A stretch of 64,000 nt of DNA from Diplosphaera chodatii (taxonomy: Eukaryota > Chlorophyta > Trebouxiophyceae > Prasiolales > Stichococcaceae), in NCBI GenBank assembly GCA_032358165.1, contig JAALGY010000008.1, positions 620,001 to 684,000 of the forward strand. The letters run 5' to 3'. The notes under the pieces are model-generated. The model worked only from the letters and a program-made list of their open reading frames with translations. It was not told where the DNA came from and did not search any database. The first letter of the stretch is position 1. Each line of letters begins with the position of its first letter. Shown here in pieces: positions 47,116 through 57,092 of the stretch. Made by a program: the position numbers and the translations under genes.

Positions 47116-49085
47116 CATGCCTTGCATGGGCGGTATGGTGGGCAGCAACAGCCTGGAGTTCAGCAGCGGAGCGCCACAGGAGCGCAGCCGCAGGTGCCAT
47201 TGCACTGACGGCAGCAGCCGGGCATGCTGGAGCGGGACGGCATCACGCCGGAATGTGGAGCTGCAGCTGGCGGCACGGCTATGCTGCGGGCAGCACCCAC
47301 ACCAGAAGCGCAAATGTACTCTCAGAGACACCATCCCAGCAGTTGACAGAGCTTAGGTACCCTTCTCAGGCTGACTGGCAGGGGCAGCTGTGACGAGTGA
47401 TAATGTGTAGTTTCTATGCGCTGGCTAGTGTACGTATGCATGTAGTATGCACTCAGAGCCTACGACTTTGTCACAAAAGTATATTTGTGTAATAAGGGTG
47501 CACCTTGTAGACTCGAGAGCAGGATGCAGGGGACTCCACTCAGGCATGAATCAGTAAGGAGCCCTACATAACTGCATGAATGTGTTCTGTTCGATCTCCA
47601 TGAAAGGGGCAAGGGCAAGGACCTAGCGGAAGGTGCCTAGCAGCCCTCTGAAGCTTGCTCGCATCAATGGCGTCATGCCCCTTGCGAGGGCACACCCGTT
47701 CATGTCGGGCATGCACCGCTGCTCGCTGCAGAGCCCGGCAACCCACCAAACCTGCTCAGCCCTCAATAGTTGCATAGATCAGCGCATCTGGCAGCGCCGG
47801 CGCGGCTGGACGGACACGCGAGCGGTCATGGGGAGCCTGGGGGTTGCCACTCGCTGAACTCGGCTCCGGGGCTCCAGCTGACGGAGCGTAGGGCCACAGC
47901 GCGTGCGGGAGCACAGCCGCAGGTGAGGCAGTGGATGCAGTGCCGCTCCCCCGGCTGTGGCCGTCCAGGTGGCACCCGGGCGATCCGCCGAAAGATGTGG
48001 ACCTACTACTAGGCCTCAAGCGTCGACACACGGTGGGTGGCTGAGCGCGCAGCAGTCGTGTCGGGGCTGTCGACGCTCCAGCGGCCGGCCGTCGGAGGCA
48101 TATGCCAGGGTTATGGCCCCGTGGACCCTTGCCTGGGCAGCCCAGACCGCGCTGCACCCAGGCTGAAAGGGGAGCGGTTGTGCGCGCACCATTTCGGACA
48201 TCGCGAGCCCGCTGATCTCAACCGCAACAGTTGTCCGGCTGCAGCAAGGTCAGGCTGTGTCGTCCCCTCTGCCGCCCGCCCGTTACGGTCTAGTACGCGT
48301 CGACTCTTTCCCCTTGCCCCAGGAGGTTTACCGTTCCCGACCGGCTGCAAACCTCCTGTTACCGAGCGTTGGTGGTCACACACTCCCTGCGCACCGAATA
48401 CAAGCCGGTCGTACCTATCGCCTGTGTCCCACAGAGGCAACATGCTGCTGGTGAGGCGTTGCTGCGTCCTGCACGGCGCGCCTGGGCCGTGCACCAGGAC
48501 GTTCTGGTGCTCGACGCAAAACTCATTTCTGTGTCCTCCGGCATGCAGGGCCGCAGATCAGGGAGCAACGTTCCATAGCAGCTACACAGAGAGCGGCGCA
48601 CGCGGATCAGGGGCCTGTGGGCCCGGCGCAGCGATGTGCCAAACTCACGTGCGCCCCTCTGCACCTTGTTCCCTTCTGCTTCCTCTCACCGCTCCACAGC
48701 GTCCGGGCATCTGCAGGGGCTCATGCCTGCGGCAGCTGTTGTATCCTCCACCTGTAAGATGATGACCCTGTCGCGGGTGCTTGGGCTCATTTTGGGCGGC
48801 CAAAAAGCATGCGCCACCTGGGGTGACCCAGCTGTAACGCCCCCGCCGGTTGCCCGTTGCTGACCGCACCGGCCGGGCCGGTCCTGTTGTGAGCTCGTGC
48901 ATTGTCGCCGGCACGTTCCACACGCCCATTCCTGCGTGTCGAAGCCTCGCTACGGTTCCCCAACTAGGATGCTCCGGCGCCCCCGCGGGAGAAGCCATTC
49001 AGCTGGCTCCACAAGGCGAGAGGCTGCCAGGCTCCGCCTACAGCTGCCGCTGGAGCTGGTCACTAGCACTAGGTGGCTAGGAGGG
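47116..49085. other. Two-kilobase stretch with no supported gene
   Basis: The first 280 bp still read as Gln-rich frames (GGQQQPGVQQRSATGAQPQ; TPSQQLTELRYPSQ) and may be a 3' extension of the hnRNP U-like gene. On the complement, 47756-48157 is open with a Ser/Ala/Pro-rich text but has no clear partner. From about 48250 to 49060 the base composition changes (less TGCAG, more CCGG-type words) and no exon can be joined. Upstream exons of the armadillo-like gene may also be hidden here. Confidence 0.4.
47488..47492 (+). promoter_or_regulatory. TGTAA, possible green-algal polyadenylation signal
   Basis: TGTAA is the usual polyadenylation signal of chlorophyte algae. This copy lies in an A/T-rich patch about 370 nt past the hnRNP U-like stop. 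A five-base match is weak evidence by itself. Confidence 0.3.
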
Positions 49086-51933
49086 ATGGAGAACACTGAC
49101 CAACATGGTTGCGTCCTGCAGGTCCGGGGGGCGATGCCGCCGGCGCAGCAGCCCCTGGCGCCGCCGCCGCCCGGCACGGTGTTTGGGCCCGGCAGCCGCC
49201 CGGAGGCGGCCAGCACCGGCGACGTGTGCCTGGCGCTGGACTACCTGGAGGACCCGGGGGCGCACGGGGTGACCAGCCCCGAGGGCGTCATGGAGCCCGC
49301 CGTCTTCCTGTGCGACATCGCCAGCCTGCCAGGTGGCCGCCACAACCCTGCTCCCCGTTGATCGCATAGTGATGTGTTCGGTTGCACATCAGGGTCCAAA
49401 CCTGCCAACTGTTCTTGAAGTATGCAGGGTGCATTCCTGTGGCTTTGCTGCAGGCATGGCTGAATGGCGCTGTCCTCATCATGCAGGTGCCGACAGGGCG
49501 TTTTCAGAGGCCAACGCGCTGCCGCGGCTGAAGGAGCTGCTGTGGCTGCTGGCGCCGTACGCGGAGCTGCAGATCATTGTGGCGGAGTGCCTCCTGTGCA
49601 CGCTGCACCGCCTCGTGGACGCCCACTCCCAGTACAGGTGCTCCCGTGTATCAAGTAAACATGTTGATATCCGTCCTCATGTCTCAGTATGACGGGTGCC
49701 ATCAGTCCAAGCAACCCGGCTGGGCACCTCTCTCAGCTCTTGGGGGTGGATCAACGCCGTGCGCCACAGCTGCCAGTAGCGGACACAGGACCGCGGGCTC
49801 CGCAACGGCGCCATGACGCCTGCTATATCGCACCACCGCAGGCGGCTGATGGTGCGGGCGGGCTTCGTGCCGCTGCTGGTGCACATGCTGGAGTGCGCGA
49901 CGCGGCCGGGGGCGGCGGTGCACGCCGCCTTCATCCGGCGGGCGGCCTCCACCATCCTGGCCCGCCTCGCCAACAGGTGCTGCCAGCAAAGGCACATGCC
50001 GCCACTGCAGCGGCGTCGGCGCACGTCCAGCCTCTTGGAAAGGAGACCCAATCTGCCGGAGGAGCATCGACTTCGGCCGTACCAAGGGCTCTTGATGCCT
50101 GGCCTCAACCCGCATTACCATGACAGTCCTGTACCATGCTGACGGGGCACCTCCTCAACGCCAGGTGCGACACGCGCAAGGCGGCGGTGATCGAGGCCGG
50201 CGCGGTGGCGCCGCTGCTGCGCACCTTCGCAGCCGGCATCCCGGAGCTGTGCCCCCACATTGCAGAGGTCGCGGGCGAGCCATCGCTCGCGGCCCCCATC
50301 TCAGACGAGCAGCGCCACCTGCACGGGTGTGATGGCATGCTGGATTGATTAGCAGTGTGAACCCTGGTGTCCCCCCTCGATTGGAGGTCTAACCCGAATG
50401 TCTGTCCAGGCTCCTGCAACCCCCAAGGCCTCACCCCTCCGCCTATGTCAGCAAGCTGTCAACCTGTATAACATGGAACTCTGCTTCATCCTGATGGGTC
50501 CTGGCCCTGCAGGTACTACTGTGCACCAGAGCATGAGCGGCTGGCCAGCGCCGCCGCCGCTGCAGCGCTGGCGTCCCTGACGCAGAACAACAGCGCCGCC
50601 TGCGCCGCAGTGGCCGCCGAGCCCGGGGCCGAGGTGCTGCACTCCACTGCCTTCCTGCTGCCTGTATGTGCAGCGCGCCTGCTGTGGGTGCATGCCTCAT
50701 GCACGTCGACTAGAAGTGCTGGTACACAGCTTACCTGTGCACCATCAGCTCAGCCACTCCATGCTTGTTTGCAGGTGCTGCTGGCGTACCCCCATGCAGT
50801 TGGCTGCGCCAGTGTGTCGGCAGTCAAGCAGGAGACAGAAGCGGTGCTGCAGGTGCGCATATATGATATGCTAGGCGCAGCAACGCATGGCAACAAGGGC
50901 ACGCCGTGATTTACACGGGCACTGCATTGGGTCGGCACTGCATCCTGGCGATTGCGTCCTTTATGGCATGTGATGGGATGAGGGTAATCTCAAGGCAAAA
51001 GGCTTGAGCTTTCGAGCATGAGGCGTGTATGGGTGGATAGCAGCGACATGGCGCATATCGACCCAGCCTTTGCACTCTGCACCCGCAGGTGCTGCTGAAC
51101 CTGGCGGCGGCGCCTGGGAGCTGCACGGCGGTGCGCGACGCGGGCATCGCCATGGTGCTGCAGTCCCTCATCCACAGCGTCGCAGCGGCGCTGTCCAGCC
51201 GCTCTGGCCGCCGCTCCCCCCGCTCCCAGCGCGAGGTGCGTGTCAAGTGCATCAGGTGTAGGAGCACCACATTTTCGCAGGAAGTCAGACAGTCACCGGC
51301 TCTGGTCGCATCTCGGGATCATGCTAGCAGGCTCATGTTTCGCGGCACCTGGCCCTGCAGCCCAGCTGACAGGCGAAGGATGGCTGCCTTGCCAGCCGTG
51401 TTCTGACATGTGTGCGCACTGCTGTGTGCTCCCATGCTTTCGCTGTGCCGCTGACGGCTGACAAACCCTGCTCACCTGTGCAGGTGTACCGCAAGATCCA
51501 CGCCTGCGCGCTGGAGCTGCTGGCGAAGCTGGGCCACAGCTACGTCATCTCCACGCTCAGCCGGGAGCCGCTGTTCAGCATCTCGGAGGACCGGGAGGTC
51601 GTGTGCAAAGAGGGTGCGCTGTGTTGCCTCCCACGTGCATGTCCCCAGTCCAGATGTACTGATACACATGGACAGCGCCGGTATGTGTGCTGTCACCTGG
51701 GCTGCGATGGGTGTCTGCGTCGCAGCATGTCAGGCTGCATCGCAGAGTCCAGCCAGGTGCTCAGTCTCTGCCTGTTGTGCCGGAATTTGACGCCCTGATG
51801 TGCTGATCATGCAGATGTGCGGCAGCCGAAGCTGATGAAGAGCGCCGCCAAGGCCATGGACAGCTTCGCGTCGGCAATTCGCGACCGCTTCACCAGCCGC
51901 GAGATGGACTTCGGGTTCGAGGTCGACTGGTGA
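49086..51933 (+). CDS. Armadillo-like helical-repeat protein, unknown function
   Basis: Nine exons in phase: 49086-49332, 49487-49637, 49842-49976, 50165-50326, 50513-50663, 50775-50852, 51089-51235, 51484-51613, 51815-51933; 439 residues. The middle shows repeated hydrophobic two- or three-helix units: LPRLKELLWLLAPYAELQII, RAGFVPLLVHMLECA, AVIEAGAVAPLLRTF, LLNLAAAPGSCTAVRDAGI, then AMVLQSLIHS. The pattern (x)AGAVAPLL(x) with LLNLA is typical of armadillo repeats, which bind extended peptides. The C-terminus is mixed charge (DSFASAIRDRFTSREMDFGF). The ATG at 49086 is a guess: a good acceptor (CCTGCAG) lies at 49122 inside the first exon, so the real gene may have further 5' exons. No catalytic motif is seen. 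Confidence 0.62.
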
Positions 51934-53524
51934 CGCGGATCCTGCAGCAGCAGCCATTCAGAGGCCACAGCATGCTCAAATGAGCGGCGTCAGCTGCCAT
52001 GCACCAGCAGTGGCCGCAAAGCTCCGAGCAGGAGAAAGCAGCAGTACCAGCAGCCAAGGCGGTGAGATAGGCACCAGCTGGCCCACAGCAACAACTGGCT
52101 CAGCATCAGCCACATGATCACCACAACAGCTTCCGTCAGCTGTCGGCAGCAGCTTCAGCCTGCTACATCTCCATCGTTGACCTATATGTACAGTATAACA
52201 GATTGTTGAGCAGCCGCCATATCAGCTCATCACCAGCACCGCGTAGATACCTAGATCACTCAGCGTTGAGGTACTTGCAGCAAAGCCCGTCAGTACAGCC
52301 GGGCGAGCAACACCCCATGGCAGCCCCTCGAGGCGCAGCACAGCCAGTGGGACGCACGCGGCGATGTGCAACATCTGCGCAGTGCAGCAGAAGACACGAC
52401 ATGACGCATTCACCAGCAGATCAAGACACTGTGGTCTGGAAGTGTGGTCTCCTATGTGCAATTCCTTATGTCAGCAGCTGAATCGGGCACAGCGGCTTGC
52501 CATTAGTGGGATCAGCGCCCCGATGGGCAAGCAGCATTTTGACCGCAGGGGACGAAGATGTCGAACAACATGAGTCAGAGGCACCGCTGGCGGCCACGAA
52601 CAAGGAATGCATGTGGCATTGGGGAGATGGTTTGAGTGTGTCGTCGAGCATAGGCAGCTCGCACGACGGGCGCTGGTCTGTGTCGAGAGGCCACGCCATA
52701 GGTAGAGGTGGTTTCTCGGTTTCTTGCTCACATTGCCATCACTGTTGTCGCTAGGCTAGCATTTCCGCCTGTCAAGCAGCTCCTGCCGAGCGCATGGCGC
52801 CAGCCAGCAGCGTCAGCCTGACATTGGAAACGTCAGCCCTGACATCCCAGCTATCGTCTACAATAAGCACATTTGCAGAGCACTGTAAGCAGCTATCATG
52901 AGGTTCTTCGCACTCAAGTGAACTCACCAACTGCATTGTGCCATTGCAAACGAAGGGTAGGGTGCCACAGCCGCCAGTATTACATACTGCACAACCTGGC
53001 CACCTGTGGCATTCATAGTAAGCAGACCAGCTTGACCATCTCAATACTTTCAATGCCAGACGTCCCACACTTGCGTGCCATGTGTACGGACGCCGCTTCG
53101 CTTTCAGGTTTATCGTACCAGGCCGTGCAAGCACCCGATGGCTGACAACCAGTCAGCACTTCCAGCTTCTCGGCGGCTCCGAGGACTTGGTTTGAAGTCA
53201 CACGTTCTGCATGGCCGATGCAGAGCCGCGGCTCTGGCCCGCCGGGGGCTTGGCCGGTTGCGATCTAAGAGGATATTGTTCTGCTTGGTTTGCCTGGTCC
53301 GCTGGTTCAATCCTCGTTCGGTGTTGCAGCGGGGCCCCTGCATGGGATCAAGCTTTATCACGCGGGCCTTTTCACCCGAGACGCGGCGCTGAGGCGGGAT
53401 CTGCGACGGTGTGCAAACATGTGACGGCATAAACAATTTGCCAGCCGATCGTGTGGAGCATGGCGCGGTGTATATACCCACTTGCATGCTGGTTTGAGCC
53501 GCTGCACCAGCCGGCGGGGTCATC
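51934..53524. other. Poorly resolved gap between the armadillo-like and GT14 genes
   Basis: No plus-strand exon joins either neighbour. On the complement there are two coding-like patches: an ankyrin-like frame at about 52466-52744 and a short hydrophobic frame at about 52770-52880. I could not link them into a gene. Confidence 0.35.
52466..52744 (-). CDS. Possible exon with an ankyrin-like repeat
   Basis: On the complement one frame reads EKPPLPMAWPLDTDQRPSC, then further on SPAVKMLLAHRGADPTNGK followed by PLCPIQLL. KMLLAHRGADPTNGKPL resembles the second half of an ankyrin repeat joined to the start of the next (LL..GADP...G..PL). Only one unit is visible and the flanking exons were not found, so this may be an isolated exon, a pseudogene relic or chance. 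Confidence 0.25.
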
Positions 53525-56500
53525 ATGCTGCGACGTCCCAGCTGCGGCAGCATGACGGACAAGGTCCACGGCAAGCCCACCTACGCGTCCGCCGCGCCTG
53601 CTCTCTGCGACGCCCGGGCAGCATGGGCAGCCGCAGCGGCGGTGGCGGTGCTGTTAGTCACCGCCGCTGCGGTCACATCCAGCTGCCGCAGTGTCACAGC
53701 ACGGCCTTGGTGCCCTCAGCAATACACTCCCAGCTTCAAGAGGTTGGTCGCTGCAATCTGAGACATCTACCAGACAGCAGGAACTGATGATGTCACTCAT
53801 GTGGGCAAATGTGCAGAGTAACGCTGATCAAACTTGCACCGCGCATAGGTCGCGCAGCAGCAGGACGGCGCTACGATGGGGCGTGCCTGTGAACACTAGC
53901 ATGTTTTCGGACCTGCCCCACCGCAGCGACGTCTGCAATCGGCTGCTGAACACACCGCGCATCGCGCTGTTGTTTCTGGCACGCGGGCCGATGTACCATG
54001 AGGAGGTGTGGGCCCGGTGGTTCGCCGGCGCCGCTGGCCTCATCCCGAAGCCCACCCTACAGGTGCACACAACACCTGACCACCTGCCGCGCAGTGCATA
54101 GCGCTGAGCATCGGCAGTCTCTATGGTGCAACTGCGGGAGTGGTTGAGCGGCTCAATGGTTGAGCGAGATCGGCCATGAGCTGAAGATGTCATCGACGTG
54201 CAGGTTCACGGCTGCAGCAACGTGGACCAGATCCGCAAGGCGTGCTGGGTGGACAAAGATGCACCAGTGCTGGAGCAGCAGTTCCTGTACAATGTGTATG
54301 TGCATCCCGCGCCAGACTACAAAGGTGCACGCCTACCTACCCTTTGCTGTTTCTCTGCAAAGGCTTCTCATTCTGGCGCAGCCCGCAGCAAACGTGATTG
54401 ATGCTGCTCCCAACTCGATTTTATCAATAAAATCACCACTGCGCATGATCATGTGCAGGCCCGCCTGAAGGGAGCGTCTTTGAGGGACACATGATCCCTG
54501 ATCGCATCCCGGTGAGCACACTGCCCATGTTGACGGCATTTGGCTGGTGATGGCTGAACTGCTGCTCGACTTTGAATGCCACACCGCCTGGGAGCCATTG
54601 CGCCTGCAATGTGTGTCCCCTTCCGGGCATGGCGCAACGCTGATGCCCCCTCGTGACGGCTGCAGACCAGCTGGGCGAGCGCCAACCTGACGGTGGCGAC
54701 CAGGAACCTGCTGCGCCACGCGCTGCGGGACCCCCACGCCCAGCAATTCCTGATGCTCAGCGACACCGGGGTGCGCCCCACAACACACTCGTCGCAGATG
54801 GACTGAGGTGCTGAAGCAGTGCCTGATTGTCATTTGGCCCAGGCGGACTCGAAGTTGTACGTGCCCAGCAAGGCGGCTTGGGCATGGGCACGCATTGGGA
54901 CGTTCAGTTGACTGCCTGCATGATGCAGTGCATACTGCACAGCCCACCGGACACGCAATGCACGGCTATCTGGCTGTTGCTGGGATCCTGCGGTGCTGCA
55001 TGCGCCACGAGGCGTGCAAGTGCCAGCAGCATGCTGCAGTGCTGCCACATTGTCGTGACTCCGGCTTGTGCGCCTGCAGCTGCCGCTGTACCCAGCCACG
55101 ACGGTGTACCTGCAGCTCATGAGCGAGTCCCGCAGCCGCATCAATGCGTGCGACAAAGCCTCGGACGGCCGTGTCACCGGGGTGAGTCATTCAACCTGTG
55201 TAGTGATGTGCTCCCAGTTGGAGCCCGCATGATGCTGTGGTCGTCGCATAGTTGCCTGTTGTGGATGTTCAGTGATTGCTGCTGCTACTGCGCACTGAAC
55301 GCCAGCATCTCTGACATTCTGCAGCGTCCAGTGAGTCAGTGGAACTGGAAGCCCAAGCTGCAGAGCAAAGCCGGCATCAAGCGGAAGTACTTCCGCAAGC
55401 ACACGCAGGTGGTCGCTTGCATTTCTGGCGGCATTGCTGCTGTGAACGGATGTAGAAGTTACTGACATATAGCACAGTGCGGGGGGTGCAGCCTGCAGTG
55501 GATCTCGATATCGTGGGCGGCTCACGGTGCTGTTGTGTTTCGACAGTGGGTGGGGCTCCGGCGGCCACATGCCGAGGCCATCATGGCAGACGAAAGGGTG
55601 TTTGCCGCCTTCCAGGAATACTGCGTGTCGTTCACCGACGAAAAGGGGCATTATCAGCAGTGCAAGGTCGGTTGCCGAACGGACCCGTGGATGAAGTGCT
55701 GTTGCATGACATGTGCTAGCAAGTCTGTGCTGTCAAGCGTGCCAACGAAGGTTTGTACAAAGCCACACAGCGCAGTAAAGCAGAGTGAGCTTGTGCTGTA
55801 CAGGTGGACGAGCATTACTTCTCCACCCTGCTGGCGATGCAGAAGCGGGACCAAGAGACCGATTGCAAAGGCGGCCTGGTGAGCACACATGCAATGCATA
55901 AGGTCATCAACCACCTCGTGTTGCTGTCATGGGATGTCTGATCCCTGTGCCCACCTTTGTCGACTCATGTGCATGGTCCGTGCAGGTGACCAGCAACTGG
56001 AAGAAGCAGGGCCGCCACCCAGGTGTGTACTGGAGGAAGGCCTCCCCATGCATGGCGTATGCTGATGGTTGCATTAGCCTCTAGTCGTGCCCATTTTGAG
56101 GCCTGGCGTGTGGTCTGCAGGCGGCCCGTACGAATACTATCCAGCAGACATCAATGCAGAACTGTAAGTGGCAAACCCTGCCGAAGGCCCTCTGCTTCTG
56201 TGTCAGGCAGCAGAGGCACCGTGGCGCACTGCAGCGCACACATGCACACTGATGCATGCTTATCAAGCAGCCTTCCTTCGTGTGTTGCAGGTTTGCGCAC
56301 CTGCGGAACGAGATCGACTGGGGCCTGCAGCACGACCCCTCCGCCTGCATCGGCTACGCGGCGCTGGAGCTGGGGCGCCGCGGCTTCGTGCCTGTAAGCA
56401 AGCTGACGGAGCGCACCTGCCCCGACAGATTCGGGGGCGCCTGGGCGGCACTCTCACAGGTGGGTTTATGCAGCATGGCCCGGTATTTGGGCTGACGTTG

Positions 56501-56672
56501 CAGAGTGCATTGCCAAGTTGTGCAGAACTCTCTTAAACACCAATGCTGACCGGGCGTGACTGGCATGTTGCAGGAGTGCCCATTGTTCGCCAGGAAGTTC
56601 CCAGCAGACACGGCAGCTGCGGTCTTGGAGGTTCTGTCAAACGCCACCAACTCGTTGCAGATACTGCCGTGA
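53525..56672 (+). CDS. Core-2/I-branching-type glycosyltransferase (GT14, plant DUF266 type)
   Basis: Thirteen exons: 53525-53742, 53858-54062, 54204-54324, 54459-54511, 54666-54770, 55080-55181, 55325-55408, 55547-55666, 55804-55878, 55986-56022, 56121-56163, 56291-56459, 56574-56672; 476 residues. ATG at 53525 leads to one Ala/Val-rich membrane segment at about 30-50 (AAAAVAVLLVTAAAV), a Golgi signal anchor. The domain order matches plant DUF266 proteins: RIALLFLARGPMYHEEVWARW, FLYNVYVHPAPDYKG, GSVFEGHMIP, TSWASANLTVATRNLLRHAL with FLMLSDTGLPLYP, VSQWNWKPK, the hallmark VDEHYFSTLL, and TSNWKKQGRHP. Family knowledge: these are luminal sugar-nucleotide transferases acting on wall glycans or glycoproteins. 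Donor and acceptor are unknown. A Cys-rich C-terminal extension (DRFGGAWAALSQECPLFARKF) resembles the ends of other algal members. Confidence 0.9.
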
Positions 56673-57092
56673 CTTGGCACTGGCCCAGCATACCAGTGCA
56701 CCGGTGTGTGGACGCATCACTTCCGCAGCGGGCAATAGCAGCAGTAGGCAGCCGCTTGTCAGCAGTTCAGCAGCGCGGTCAGGACTGCTGCTCATGACTT
56801 CACATTCGGGGTTGGGGTGACCATGCTGGCCAAAGCTGGCCAGCATGGCCACGAATGCTGCAACATTTCAGGGTGTTGCTGCATGCGGTGAGGCTCAGGT
56901 CTTGCAGATCTGCAGCGGCGGGGAATGTTTTGCATTGACACGACTGGCCCTGTGCCACTGTCAGTCCGTTTGTTGAGTGGTATCCTCATCATTTATTCCT
57001 GGGATCTTTCAGAACGAGCTCAGTGCCACTGTTTGCACCATTCAGTCGTGTACAAGGGTGTAAGCTGTAGTTAATGTTGAAGCTCCCAACCG
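56673..57092. other. Convergent 3' region between the GT14 and LRR genes
   Basis: Both neighbours end here, facing each other. No exon is seen. A palindromic patch (CCAGCATGGTC-like words on both strands near 56815-56850) is short and may be chance. Confidence 0.4.
57059..57063 (+). promoter_or_regulatory. TGTAA, possible polyadenylation signal
   Basis: TGTAA lies 387 nt past the GT14 stop and 30 bp short of the LRR stop codon on the other strand. If used, the two transcripts would nearly touch or overlap. Confidence 0.3.

Noticed and set aside
53304..53313. GGTTCAATCC, resembling a tRNA T-loop
   Set aside because: The flanking sequence does not form an acceptor stem, D-arm or anticodon arm at the right distances.
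56815..56850. Short palindrome-like patch (GACCATGCTGGCC/GGCCAGCATGGCC)
   Set aside because: It is one hairpin-like stretch in a 3' region, without a T-run or paired element. A terminator or mobile-element end is not supported.
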